From Bdellovibrionaceae bacterium UBA2339 (lineage in GTDB: Bacteria; Bdellovibrionota; Bdellovibrionia; Bdellovibrionales; JAMPXM01), in contig DDUL01000030.1 in assembly GCA_002344785.1 (NCBI GenBank), positions 1-64,000 on the forward strand: DNA of 64,000 nt. Reading direction: 5' to 3'. Both the position numbers and the translations under genes were made by a program. The notes beneath the pieces are model-generated. The model was not told where the DNA came from and made no database searches. It worked only from the letters and a program-made list of their open reading frames with translations. Positions 26,125-35,008 of the stretch are shown one piece after another. The stretch's first letter is position 1, and each line of letters opens with the position of its first letter.

Positions 26125-26439
26125 TCAATCGCCGCCGTAACCACCGCGATAGCCAGGCGAATAGCTGCGTGCGGCCTGAAAGCCTTCTTCATAGCCGCGG
26201 CGGCGGCCTTCGGCGAAGGCCTTATCCGATTGATCTTGGCGAGCCGACTGCTCATAGCGCAGCGACTGCAGACACAAAGTCAGTTGTTCGTTGGTCGCGT
26301 CGGCCGGCAAGCGCGAGCAGTCCATCTTGGCGGCCTCCGTCTTTTCGACTTTCGCGTGATCTGCGGCGTGAGCCGAACCCATAGTCAAAGCTGATGCTGC
26401 AAACAGTGCCGTGAGCGTGAGTTTTGTCAGAGCTTTCAT
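26125..26439 (-). CDS. Small exported protein
   Basis: A 104-residue protein starting at the ATG at 26439, with GAGGTAGG 4 bases before it. The signal peptide is clear (LTKLTLTALFAASALTMGSAHA, cleavage AHA-AD). The mature protein has two cysteines (MDCSRLP, LTLCLQSL) that could bond, then a charged helix with several Arg/Glu/Gln, and a Gly/Tyr tail (SPGYRGGYGGD). It is probably periplasmic. No family recognised. It has its own terminator and no close partner. Confidence 0.75.
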   Translation of the reverse strand: MKALTKLTLTALFAASALTMGSAHAADHAKVEKTEAAKMDCSRLPADATNEQLTLCLQSLRYEQSARQDQSDKAFAEGRRRGYEEGFQAARSYSPGYRGGYGGD

Positions 26440-26970
26440 AGAACCTACCTCTCGTTTCCGATTTCGGCGGGACCAACCACTCGATTTCGGTGTCGCCATC
26501 GACAGTCAGGTGTGGAGCAAAGCCGGGACCATCTGCCCGAGGCCACAGGCCCACACCAGCTCTACGACGCAAGATGCGGCCCAATTCCGCCAACGCCTGT
26601 TTAGAAATTTGACGGCCTCAAGTCGTCCAGAAAGCCCAAAAATTAAGCTGAAGCGCCTTCCTTCGGATCGTCGAGGGAGGCCCTCCGTGCGCGGTGGGGC
26701 TTGACAGGAATTTAAGGAGACCGATGATAAACGCGAGATTCGGCTGAAATGATAATTCTGAATGATTTCGCGAGCGTGAAGGCGCGCCCATTGTTTGACA
26801 AAAGCCCAGCCGCCCCACCGAACGAAACAGTTCATCAGTTAACTCAGTTCTCAAGCCGAAGAATTTGAAAACGCGACGAGCCAGATTGAACAACAAACTG
26901 AGCGTCATATTGAGAGTTGAGCGGAGCTTATAAAGTTCGCCAACTGATGCCTCAGAGGAGGAATGCGAAA
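26440..26970. other. Divergent intergenic region, 531 bases
   Basis: No supported gene. It holds promoters of the small exported protein (minus) and of the ABC operon (plus). A TTGACA at 26701-26706 with GATGAT 16 bases later is the best plus-strand candidate. A second TTGACA at 26795 has no matching -10 box. Confidence 0.4.
26701..26728 (+). promoter_or_regulatory. Candidate promoter of the ABC operon
   Basis: A perfect -35 box TTGACA (26701-26706), a 16-base spacer, and GATGAT (26723-26728) matching four of six -10 positions. It would leave a leader of about 240 bases before the GTG at 26971. Confidence 0.35.
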
Positions 26971-28011
26971 GTGTCAGGTCAAGTTGCACAACCCACATCG
27001 GGCCCAGCGGGCTCAGCGCAAAAGTCCTCAACATCGACCGCACCACTCATGATCGAGGTCAAAGGCCTTCGAAAGAGTTACGGTCCCATCACCGCCATTG
27101 CGGATCTCAATTTTTCCGTCCGCAAAGGTGAAGTGGTCGGTTTTCTTGGCCCCAACGGCGCCGGCAAATCGACAACGATGAAAATCATCACCGGTGCCAT
27201 GGCGCCGACCGATGGTTCGGTCAAAGTTTCGGGCTTTGACGTCTTCGAAGATCCGATCGAAGTCAAAAAGCGAATCGGCTACTTGCCGGAGAATCCACCT
27301 GTGTACGGCGAGATGAGCGTTGAAAGTTATTTGCGCTTTGTCGCGCAACTCAAAGGTGTCGCGTCCGCCAACGTCGGCGTGCAAGTTGAGCGTGCGATTG
27401 AGAAGACAGATCTGGGAAGTGTGCGACGCCGATTGATCGCCAATCTCTCAAAGGGCTTTCGTCAGCGAGTCGGCATCGCTCAAGCTTTGGTTTCCAACCC
27501 CGACGTTTTGATCTTGGATGAGCCGACCTCGGGCTTGGACCCTCGGCAAGTCGCTGAAGTGCGCTCGTTGATTCAAGAGCTGAAGGGCGAGCACACCATC
27601 ATCTTGTCGACGCACATTTTGCCTGAAGTGCAGGAGATGTGCGAACGCATCATCATCATCAATCGTGGACAGATCGTGGCGGAGGACTCGCTCGCGGGAC
27701 TCACCCAACGCATGCAGAATTCGCGAAGCGGTCTGGAAGTCAGTGTGCGTTTGGCTCGACCATCGGCGGCCGTCGCGCAGGCGCTGGGTGCGGTTGCGGG
27801 TGTGACCAGCGTCAGATTGGATGCTGGGGTTTACAAAGTGCAACTCACGGTGAACCACATGGACGCCGTCGAGAAATTGGCCGAGGCCGCAGTCGCCACG
27901 CGAGCGGGACTGCTGGAATTACAACACCAAGCTTTCGATCTTGAAGATATCTTTCTCAAGCTCACAGCGAATGAAGACACTGCCGCCGTTGCGGCTGGAG
28001 GTGCGCAATGA
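26971..28011 (+). CDS. ABC transporter ATP-binding protein, GldA-like
   Basis: ATPase of an ABC-2 type exporter. The 346-residue protein has Walker A GPNGAGKST, the Q-loop region YLPENPPVYGEM, signature LSKGFRQRVGIAQAL, Walker B VLILDEPTSGLDP and the switch histidine in ILSTHIL. After the ATPase core a C-terminal domain of about 90 residues follows. The GTG at 26971 is chosen because AGAGGAGG stands before it; an ATG at 26947 is possible. The first 30 residues are Ser/Ala/Gln-rich. GldA/F/G systems are known from gliding Bacteroidetes, but homologues are widespread in bacteria that do not glide. The stop overlaps the permease start. Confidence 0.9.
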   Translation: MSGQVAQPTSGPAGSAQKSSTSTAPLMIEVKGLRKSYGPITAIADLNFSVRKGEVVGFLGPNGAGKSTTMKIITGAMAPTDGSVKVSGFDVFEDPIEVKKRIGYLPENPPVYGEMSVESYLRFVAQLKGVASANVGVQVERAIEKTDLGSVRRRLIANLSKGFRQRVGIAQALVSNPDVLILDEPTSGLDPRQVAEVRSLIQELKGEHTIILSTHILPEVQEMCERIIIINRGQIVAEDSLAGLTQRMQNSRSGLEVSVRLARPSAAVAQALGAVAGVTSVRLDAGVYKVQLTVNHMDAVEKLAEAAVATRAGLLELQHQAFDLEDIFLKLTANEDTAAVAAGGAQ

Positions 28012-28787
28012 AATCGTGGATCCGTGGCACATGGGTGCTGGCCGCCAAAGATTTGCGGAATCTCTTTTTGAGTCCGCTGTTCTACATCATCACCGGGCTT
28101 TGCACGATCGTGTGGACCTTGGTGTACTTTTTGTCGCTGCAAGAATTCGCGAGCCAAGCGACGATGTCGCAATTCGGTGGGCCGCAAGGCGGACCGAACC
28201 TGCACTTCGTGGTGTTCGCTAAGCATGTGTCGATTGTGAACTTGGTGATGATCTTCGCCGTGAGCGCGCTTTCCATGCGCCTCTTCACAGAAGAAAAACG
28301 CGCAGGCACCATGCCACTGCTGCTGACCTCGCCAGTTTCGGCGACACAAATCACGCTAGGAAAATTCAAAGCCGGTGTGACTGCGGCTTGGGCGCTCTTG
28401 GCGATCTCGGCCGTGTATCCGGTGAGTTTGGCCGTGTACTCGAGCATCGAATGGGGTCCGCTGGCGACCAGCTATCTCGGCTTGATGTTGGTGGTGGCCT
28501 GCTATGTCGGCGTGGGTATGTTGGCTTCAAGTCTCACGGATAACACCGTCGTGTCCGTGATCATGGCGTTGATTCTGAATGTGTTGCTCTGGTTTGTGGG
28601 CGCGCTTTCCGAAGCTTCGCCGGGAGGAGCCGTGAACGCGGTCTTTGAGCATCTGAACTTCGGTGCGCACTTCGTGAATTTCATTAAAGGTTCATTGTCT
28701 GTCGCGAGCCTCGTGTTTTTTGCTTCCGTGATGGCATTGGCGGTCTTTCTCACTCAGCGCGTGGTTGAGTCGGCTCGTTGGAGGTAA
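28008..28787 (+). CDS. ABC-2 type permease, GldF-like
   Basis: A 259-residue inner-membrane protein with six hydrophobic segments. The motif MRLFTEEKRAGTMPLLLTSPVSATQITLGKF is the typical coupling region of ABC-2 permeases that touches the ATPase. It follows the ATPase gene with a 4-base overlap and is followed one base later by the GldG-like gene. It forms the channel part of the exporter; the substrate is unknown. Confidence 0.9.
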   Translation: MKSWIRGTWVLAAKDLRNLFLSPLFYIITGLCTIVWTLVYFLSLQEFASQATMSQFGGPQGGPNLHFVVFAKHVSIVNLVMIFAVSALSMRLFTEEKRAGTMPLLLTSPVSATQITLGKFKAGVTAAWALLAISAVYPVSLAVYSSIEWGPLATSYLGLMLVVACYVGVGMLASSLTDNTVVSVIMALILNVLLWFVGALSEASPGGAVNAVFEHLNFGAHFVNFIKGSLSVASLVFFASVMALAVFLTQRVVESARWR

Positions 28788-28788
28788 C

Positions 28789-30306
28789 ATGCAGAAATTA
28801 TCTCGTTTCGCTTTGTTGTTCTCAGGCCTCTTTGCTGTCGCTGTCGTCGTCGCCCGAATCATCTTGGGTGGCTGGCATGAGGCGATGTGGGTGCCACTGG
28901 GCCTGTCGGTGTTTTTCTTCTTCTTTGGAGTCTTCACCAACTGGCGCATGATCCTGGATTTCTTCATGCTGAAGACCACCAAGCACGGCATGAACATGGG
29001 TGTGCTGATTCTGACCTTCTTGGTCCTGCTTGTGGTGGTGAATTTCTTGGCGGTGAGCCAGGATAAGAAGTGGGACTTCACTTCCGAGGGCTTGAACTCG
29101 CTCTCCGAGCAATCGATCAAAGCTGTCCAATCACTCACGACCGACACCGAACTGGTTTTCTTGTTTCGTCGTGGCGAAGGGGATGAGCAGAACCGCCGCA
29201 TGACTCAAGATTTGGCGTCCATGTACACGGCCGCCGGATCCAAACTGAAGTTCAAAATGTACAATGCGTTGGAGCGACCAGATCTGGCCAAGCAGTTGGA
29301 GTTTACGTCGGGGCAGTTTGGACTTTTCCTCGTGCAAGGTGAAAAGCGTCAGAAGGTCGAGCAAGTCACTGAGGAAGAGGTCACGCGCGCACTTCTCCGA
29401 CTCGCGAAGGAAAAGCGCAAAAGCGTCTACTTCACCGTCGGGCACGGTGAAGCAGACTTAAACGGCCGAACCGCTGAGGGCTTGGCGCTCTTCAAGCGTG
29501 ACTTGGAGAGTTCGTATGAAGTGAAGACCTTGGAACTTTTCAAAGATACCAAGGTTCCAGACGACGCTGAACTTGTGGTGGTGGCGGGTCCCCGGCAGAA
29601 GTTCTTGCCAGCTGAAGCGGATGCGCTCTTTGAGTACGCCAAACGCGGAGGCAGTTTGATTCTGGGCTTGGATCCCGATGCCGAACACGGGCTTGAGGGT
29701 CTGGCGAAAAAATTCGGTATTGAGTATCAGGGAAATTACGTGCTGGATCCGCGAGCCATGATTCCTGGGCGAGGAAATGTCGCGGCGCTTGGCACGAACT
29801 TCTCTTCAACAGCCGAGGCCACGCGCCCCTTGACCCAAGGCTATGCGGTGTTCCTGCTCAGCTCCGCGATCAACAAGTCTCCAGATGCGCCAAAGGATTT
29901 TCGCTTTGACGATTTGGTCAAGACCGACGAGCGAGCCATCGGCACGCCGTCTTTGGAGATGGCCAATCGCATGCAGCGACCTGGTCCGCACACGCTCATG
30001 TTGAGCGCCAAAGGAAAATTGCCGGGCGCTGAAAAAGAGTTTGAAGTCGTGGTTGCGGGTGATTCGGACTTCATGCGTAACGAAATGTATCGCGGTAGCC
30101 TCAATCGCGATTTGGCCACCAATATGGTTTCGGCATTGGCCAAAGACACCGACTTGGTTTCGATCAAGCCGAAGATGCCTAAGGGAACTGCGCTTTACGT
30201 GACGAACACGCAGCTGATGATCATCTTGTTTGCGTTTTGTTTGCCCGTGCCGATTCTGTCGTTCTTTATGAGCGGCTTTCTTTGGTGGCGTCGCAAGTCG
30301 GCGTAA
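28789..30306 (+). CDS. GldG-like ABC-associated membrane protein
   Basis: A 505-residue protein. Three hydrophobic segments lie at the N-terminus (about 5-105) and one near the end (LMIILFAFCLPVPILSFFMSGFLWWRR). The large middle part (about 115-460) is periplasmic and has the family's features: FTSEGLNSLSEQS, YFTVGHGEADL and SLILGLDPD. GGAGGT stands before the ATG at 28789, one base after the permease stop. GldG proteins accompany GldA/GldF. Their ABC-type uncharacterised-transport domain binds an unknown ligand. Confidence 0.85.
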   Translation: MQKLSRFALLFSGLFAVAVVVARIILGGWHEAMWVPLGLSVFFFFFGVFTNWRMILDFFMLKTTKHGMNMGVLILTFLVLLVVVNFLAVSQDKKWDFTSEGLNSLSEQSIKAVQSLTTDTELVFLFRRGEGDEQNRRMTQDLASMYTAAGSKLKFKMYNALERPDLAKQLEFTSGQFGLFLVQGEKRQKVEQVTEEEVTRALLRLAKEKRKSVYFTVGHGEADLNGRTAEGLALFKRDLESSYEVKTLELFKDTKVPDDAELVVVAGPRQKFLPAEADALFEYAKRGGSLILGLDPDAEHGLEGLAKKFGIEYQGNYVLDPRAMIPGRGNVAALGTNFSSTAEATRPLTQGYAVFLLSSAINKSPDAPKDFRFDDLVKTDERAIGTPSLEMANRMQRPGPHTLMLSAKGKLPGAEKEFEVVVAGDSDFMRNEMYRGSLNRDLATNMVSALAKDTDLVSIKPKMPKGTALYVTNTQLMIILFAFCLPVPILSFFMSGFLWWRRKSA

Positions 30307-30338
30307 GGCTTGGGTCGAAGTCAGGCGGAGGAGTGAAG

Positions 30339-31874
30339 ATGGGTTCGGGACAAAATTCATCGCGCAAGTTTCCAATGACGCCGGTCTTTGTGGCTCTGGT
30401 CGCAGGATTGGCCACTTGGACTTATCTTTCGCAGTACAAGGGTGCTGAAGACAAAAAGCGTACCGAAGAGCAGGCCAAGGCGCTGTTGCCGTTTTCCAAT
30501 AAGGATGTGGATCGCATCGAGCTGACACGGCCTCAAGGGCGACTGGTGTTGGCGCGCGATGCGCGAGGTTGGCGAATGCTCGAGCCGATGCAGGATCTGG
30601 CCGATGAGCAAGCCGTCGATCAACTGCTGTCGAATTTCACGGTTGAGAAGATCAAAGAGACAGTGGTTGAGGCTGACGACATTGTCTGGACGACGTTTGG
30701 ATTGCATGAGCCGACACACTCCGCGCTGATCAAAACCGCATCGGCTGAGCGACGCTGGAAAATTGGCTCCGTCAAAGCCTATGACGGAGAGCTTTACGGA
30801 AGAATTGGCGATGAAAACAAGGTCGTCATCCTCGGTGGTGTGTTGCAGGGGCCGATGGAAAAGCCCGCCAAAGAACTTCGTGATCATCGACTCTTTCCTG
30901 TGGACTCGGGCGCTTTGCATCCGAAGTTCACCAAGCTGACGATGAATACGCCGAGCCGAAGCCTGGTCTTGGAGAAGCTCGAGTCGACTTGGAAACTCGC
31001 GCAAGATGCGACGCCGACTTGGCCGCTTGAAGAGCGCAAGATCACGCAACTCATCGACAGCATCACCTCACTTCGTGGCAATGAGATTCTGGCTGAAGAT
31101 GCGAAAGCTCCGGCGGCTGTTCGGGCGCATCGCTTGAACGGACCGAAGGTGAGTGTGAAGCTTGAAGGTCCGAAGCCAAGTGGCGCGGAGGCTCAGATTC
31201 CCACATACGAGGCCTCGCTGATCATTCCGGGAACACAAGAGACGCATTTCGCTGCGACCTCTTCCGCTCGGCCGCAAGTCTTTCAGCTCACTAAGGCTCA
31301 ACTCGATCGCATTCATGTTGATGCCGATGATCTGCGCGATTTGAAGTTTCCGTTCACCTACCAACTCTCGGACGCGGATCGAGTGGAGTTTGTTTCGACA
31401 AAGAGTTCGATGCCCTTGCCGAAAATTAAGAAGCAGGAGGGGCGTTGGGTATTGGAGTCATCGCCTGATCTTTGGCCGCAACATGAACTTGATGTGGCGA
31501 AGGTCGACTCGATTTTGTCGGAGATCCAGCAGCTTGAGGCCGTTCGCGTCGAGAGTCGAATTGCGAAGGCACCTCGGACCGGCGACCTGGGTTCAGTCAG
31601 CGTCAAAATTCAAGCGGCGGATGGACGTGAGCTTTGGTCCGGAGTTTTCGCGATTGAAGCGCCGGTAAAAAAGACCAAGAAGGCAGCCAATGAGTCCCAG
31701 GCCGACGCCGGAGACGAAGGGGAAGCCACGCAAAGCTTGGTGGTGGCGAGTTCGCGCGTGCCCGGTCGAAAGTTTTTGTTGAGTCATGCGGCACTGGATA
31801 AGCTCAAGTTCGAGCAAGTGATGAAGTCCAAGGCCCCGGTGGCCTCTTCTTCGCCAGCGCAGGAGAAAAAATGA
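30339..31874 (+). CDS. DUF4340-family membrane-anchored protein
   Basis: A 511-residue protein. One N-terminal membrane segment (about 12-32, MTPVFVALVAGLATWTYL) is followed by repeated beta-rich domains typical of DUF4340: DRIELTRPQGRLVLARDARGWRMLEP near the start, then VDQLLSNFTVEKI, and a similar module near 340-440. A Lys/Ala/Asp-rich insert precedes the last 40 residues. The ATG at 30339 has GGAGGAG before it. DUF4340 proteins regularly follow GldG and are thought to act with it in the periplasm. Its stop overlaps the GHMP kinase start. Confidence 0.85.
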   Translation: MGSGQNSSRKFPMTPVFVALVAGLATWTYLSQYKGAEDKKRTEEQAKALLPFSNKDVDRIELTRPQGRLVLARDARGWRMLEPMQDLADEQAVDQLLSNFTVEKIKETVVEADDIVWTTFGLHEPTHSALIKTASAERRWKIGSVKAYDGELYGRIGDENKVVILGGVLQGPMEKPAKELRDHRLFPVDSGALHPKFTKLTMNTPSRSLVLEKLESTWKLAQDATPTWPLEERKITQLIDSITSLRGNEILAEDAKAPAAVRAHRLNGPKVSVKLEGPKPSGAEAQIPTYEASLIIPGTQETHFAATSSARPQVFQLTKAQLDRIHVDADDLRDLKFPFTYQLSDADRVEFVSTKSSMPLPKIKKQEGRWVLESSPDLWPQHELDVAKVDSILSEIQQLEAVRVESRIAKAPRTGDLGSVSVKIQAADGRELWSGVFAIEAPVKKTKKAANESQADAGDEGEATQSLVVASSRVPGRKFLLSHAALDKLKFEQVMKSKAPVASSSPAQEKK

Positions 31875-32893
31875 GCGCATCGCCATCTGAGGTCCGCCAG
31901 CAAAGTCCGACGCGAGTTGATCTAGCCGGTGGAACCTTAGACTGTTGGCCGCTGTATCTGTTCCTCGACAATCCGGTCACGATCAACGTGGCCATCGACA
32001 TCTTCACCGGCGCAGAATTGAAGACCTTGCCGCAGAATCAACTGCGATTGGTCACACGCGATCTCAAGGTCGTTCGTGAATTCACGAGCTGGTCGGAGGC
32101 TTTGGCGTCGGCCGAGCCTGAACTCGCTTTTCATCGCTGCATACTGCAGTATTTTTTTGACGAGCATCGCGATCTCGTTCAGCACCGAGGTTTGAGTCTC
32201 GAGACTTGGTCGCAGTCGCCCGTGGGCGGTGGCTTGGGTGGCTCATCATCATTGACGATCTCGGTTCTGAAGGCTTTTTCATCTTGGCTTGATCTGAAAT
32301 GGTCGGTTTCGGATTTGGTCCGTTTGGCCTCGCATCTTGAAGCGCGCATGCTGAAAAAGCCCACGGGGACGCAAGACTACTTTCCGCCTTTGGATGGCGG
32401 CCTTTGCGTGATCACTTACGGAGCCGAGGGGCCGCGACATGTGCGGCATCGTTTCGAGCCGAAATTCTTCGCCGGGCGATTTGCGTTGGTCTACACGGGC
32501 CGAAGTCATCATAGCGGCATCAACAATTGGCAGGTGATCAAGGACTGGCTCGATGGTGATCGCCGAACGCGTGAGGCGATGGCGGATCTCGCCGTGATTT
32601 CCAAGCAAATGACGGAAGTTGTGCTTCAGCAAAATGCCGAGGCGATGCCTGAGCTTCTGGCGCGCGAGTACGAAGCGCGCACGCGACTTTCCGACGGCTT
32701 CTCCTCGCCGGAGATCCGTGCGCTGCATGAAATTGCGCAAAGCCAAGCTGGACATGTCAAAATTTGCGGCGCCGGAGGCGGCGGCTGTGTGATGTTGTGG
32801 TCCCCGAATCAGCAAATCGAGTCGCTGAAAGCCGAAGTCCGGCGTCGCGCGCCTCAATGCCAAGTTCTCGAGGCCCAACCGTGGCAAGTCTAA
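31871..32893 (+). CDS. GHMP-family sugar kinase
   Basis: A 340-residue cytoplasmic kinase. The ATP-binding motif is SPVGGGLGGSSSLTISVLKAF (about 115-135), the substrate-end motif TPTRVDLAGGTLD-like (RVDLAGGTLDCWPLY) opens the protein, and KICGAGGGGCVML is the C-terminal motif III. The length and the DLAGGTxD start fit heptose-7-phosphate kinase or fucokinase-like members rather than galactokinase. The sugar substrate cannot be told from sequence. It overlaps the DUF4340 gene by 4 bases, so it is probably made with the transporter. Confidence 0.85.
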   Translation: MSASPSEVRQQSPTRVDLAGGTLDCWPLYLFLDNPVTINVAIDIFTGAELKTLPQNQLRLVTRDLKVVREFTSWSEALASAEPELAFHRCILQYFFDEHRDLVQHRGLSLETWSQSPVGGGLGGSSSLTISVLKAFSSWLDLKWSVSDLVRLASHLEARMLKKPTGTQDYFPPLDGGLCVITYGAEGPRHVRHRFEPKFFAGRFALVYTGRSHHSGINNWQVIKDWLDGDRRTREAMADLAVISKQMTEVVLQQNAEAMPELLAREYEARTRLSDGFSSPEIRALHEIAQSQAGHVKICGAGGGGCVMLWSPNQQIESLKAEVRRRAPQCQVLEAQPWQV

Positions 32894-33834
32894 AACGCAA
32901 AGCCAAATCGCCGCGCTCGACAGCGAAGTCGGCACCCAAGTCGACAGCGAAGTCGACCTCGGGTCGGCAAAGCTTGCGCTTGCATCGCTTCGCCGGTGTC
33001 GCGATGGGCGGCGGCAAATCTGAAAAAACCTCGTTGGCGATCATCGAATACTATCCGGCGGAGAAGCGACTTTTTCTGCGCGCCCTTCGCGATCGTGTGG
33101 CCGATGAAGATCGCTTGGAGCCGCGGCGAGACGACGAACGCGGCAAGCGACGTGTGTCCCACGATCAAGTGCTGTTTGAGCTCCTCACCAAAGGTGAGAA
33201 AGGTCTGGAGATCATTGCCTTTGATGCTCCTCTTCAGCTCCCCAAATGCATTCGCTGCACATTGCCTTGTCCGGGCTATGAGCGCTGCGAATTGCCAGCG
33301 ATTCGCTGGCATTGGGAGATGTTCCGCGCTCGCCAAGCCGTGAAACGCCCAACTAAGATTTTCACTCCGTATACGGAAAGATGCGCTGAAGTTTGGATTT
33401 CGCAAGAGCTTGAAGAAGAGTTTCATCCCTCGCACGCCCTCGGAGCCAATGCGGCACCCTTGGCGGCGCGCCTGCATTACTTGGCGCGTAGGCTGCGAGC
33501 GGTGAAGAGCAAGAGTAAGCCTGAGCTCATCGAAGTTTTTCCGAAGCTCAGTGTTTGGCGAATTGGTTCGCAATTGAAATTGCCGAAATCTCAGCTGCGC
33601 TTTCACCGCCACGGGCAAGAGTCGGATACAGCTCGGCATCAGTTTCTCAAGGCTTTGGTCGAGAGCGAGCAGGCCTTCATCTATCAGCAGGACGTCAAAC
33701 TCATGGTTGAAAACCCGCAAGTTTTCGATGCCTTCATCGCGGCGTATACGGCCTTTCTCAAGCATCTGGGCCGCACGCAGCCTCGACCTCAGGGATATCC
33801 CAAGGACGAGATCTGGATCGAGTTCCCGGCCTGA
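32881..33834 (+). CDS. DUF429-family protein (predicted RNase H-fold nuclease)
   Basis: A 317-residue protein. FAGVAMGGGKSEKTSLAIIEY opens the fold and EIIAFDAPLQLP carries the expected acidic residue; LIEVFPKLSVWRIG and AFIYQQDV follow as in DUF429. A cluster of cysteines (CIRCTLPCPGYERC) looks like a metal site and is unusual. The start is put at GTG 32881, which overlaps the GHMP gene by 13 bases; upstream codons are Arg/Pro-rich and unlikely. The first 40 residues are a Lys/Ser/Thr/Ala tail with repeated STAKS. Function unknown. Confidence 0.75.
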   Translation: MASLKRKAKSPRSTAKSAPKSTAKSTSGRQSLRLHRFAGVAMGGGKSEKTSLAIIEYYPAEKRLFLRALRDRVADEDRLEPRRDDERGKRRVSHDQVLFELLTKGEKGLEIIAFDAPLQLPKCIRCTLPCPGYERCELPAIRWHWEMFRARQAVKRPTKIFTPYTERCAEVWISQELEEEFHPSHALGANAAPLAARLHYLARRLRAVKSKSKPELIEVFPKLSVWRIGSQLKLPKSQLRFHRHGQESDTARHQFLKALVESEQAFIYQQDVKLMVENPQVFDAFIAAYTAFLKHLGRTQPRPQGYPKDEIWIEFPA

Positions 33835-33871
33835 GCTTGGGAATTCAAGCGCTTCAGCTTAGGATGAAAGC

Positions 33872-34894
33872 ATGATGCGCGCGCTGAAACTCGCACGAAT
33901 TCAAAAATTGGCTCAGCTCATCGGGATGTGCTTCTCCCTGATCTTGAGCCTGAGCTCGGTGTCGGCCTTCGCGCAAAAGTCGTCGACCGCACTGAACGGC
34001 TTTCAGCCCATTGAGCGCATCGCGGTTTTCCCGATCAAGTTGGATCAACAGGCCGAGGTCGATCAGCTCACGCGAAGAAGCCTCGAAGAAGCGTGGTGGC
34101 AAGTGCGCGAAGAGTTGGTCGGCACAGGGCGATTCACCGTCGCCAGTCGAAGCTTTCTCATGCGTGCCGACAGTTTTCAGGCTCGCGGGCAGATGGAGGC
34201 CGCCGATGTGGTCATTTTGTCGAAGCACCTCAACGCTGAAGCTGTTTTTACGTTGAGGCTTGAGGGGCGGAGATTGATCTTGGCGGCCTGGGAAGGACGC
34301 AGTGGTCATTTGTTATGGGATCGCAGTACCGAGCTTCACGCTTCGATACTGATACGGGAGCAAATCGGCAAAGTCGCGCGCGAGCTGACGCGCGAATTCA
34401 TCGCCGCCATTCCGTACCAGGGCATTGGCTTGGTGGACTCGCTCACGGGGCAAGCCGTCGTGGAGGACGGGGATCTGCGCATCGCGCGCGTCGAACTGGG
34501 TCAAGGCACGGAGTTGGGTGAGGGCGATCTGGTGCAATGGATTAATCTTGAGCGCGTGAACCTCAAGCCGCTGTTGAGCGGAGGCCTTCAGGCTCGCGTA
34601 CTCGCTGAAGGGCGAATCCTAAAAATCGAAGATCGCGTGGCACAAGTTGAGCTCACACGCATTCAAGATCTGCGCTCCGTGCGAAGTGGTGCGCCGGTGC
34701 GAATTCCCAAAGAGGCCGAGCGTTTGGCGGCCCTGGTGAAGTTCAAAGATCAGCAAGTCGGTGGCGCGGGGCTTGCGCCCTTGCTCGCGCTTGAGGGAGT
34801 CAAAGCCGAAGAAAGCAGCTCGCAGAAGAAGCCGTTGGCGACCACGCTCTCCATCCTCGGATCTCTGGCCGCTGTGTTGCTATTGGCCTTTTAG
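33872..34894 (+). CDS. Exported protein of unknown function with C-terminal membrane anchor
   Basis: A 340-residue protein with a signal peptide (LIGMCFSLILSLSSVSAFA, cleavage AFA-QK) and a hydrophobic C-terminus (LATTLSILGSLAAVLLLAF). After the signal, RIAVFPIKLDQQ and the following alternation resemble the CsgG/TolB-N type of fold found in secretion and lipoprotein systems. The middle (about 180-290) has beta motifs such as GDLVQWINLERV and RILKIEDRVAQVELTRI. It lies 37 bases after the DUF429 gene and may still belong to that operon. No family is certain. Confidence 0.65.
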   Translation: MMRALKLARIQKLAQLIGMCFSLILSLSSVSAFAQKSSTALNGFQPIERIAVFPIKLDQQAEVDQLTRRSLEEAWWQVREELVGTGRFTVASRSFLMRADSFQARGQMEAADVVILSKHLNAEAVFTLRLEGRRLILAAWEGRSGHLLWDRSTELHASILIREQIGKVARELTREFIAAIPYQGIGLVDSLTGQAVVEDGDLRIARVELGQGTELGEGDLVQWINLERVNLKPLLSGGLQARVLAEGRILKIEDRVAQVELTRIQDLRSVRSGAPVRIPKEAERLAALVKFKDQQVGGAGLAPLLALEGVKAEESSSQKKPLATTLSILGSLAAVLLLAF

Positions 34895-35008
34895 GCCTGG
34901 CCCACTCCCTAACGAATCCATGAATGAACGGCCTTCTCAGCGTTGGCCCCCTCATATTGGTGCAGGCATACCGTGACCTTGCTGCAAGGACTCGGCTACA
35001 CTGCCATC

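Noticed and set aside
26618..27046. Minus-strand frame across the start of the ABC ATPase gene
   Set aside because: It overlaps the ATPase start and its promoter region, and has no ribosome site.
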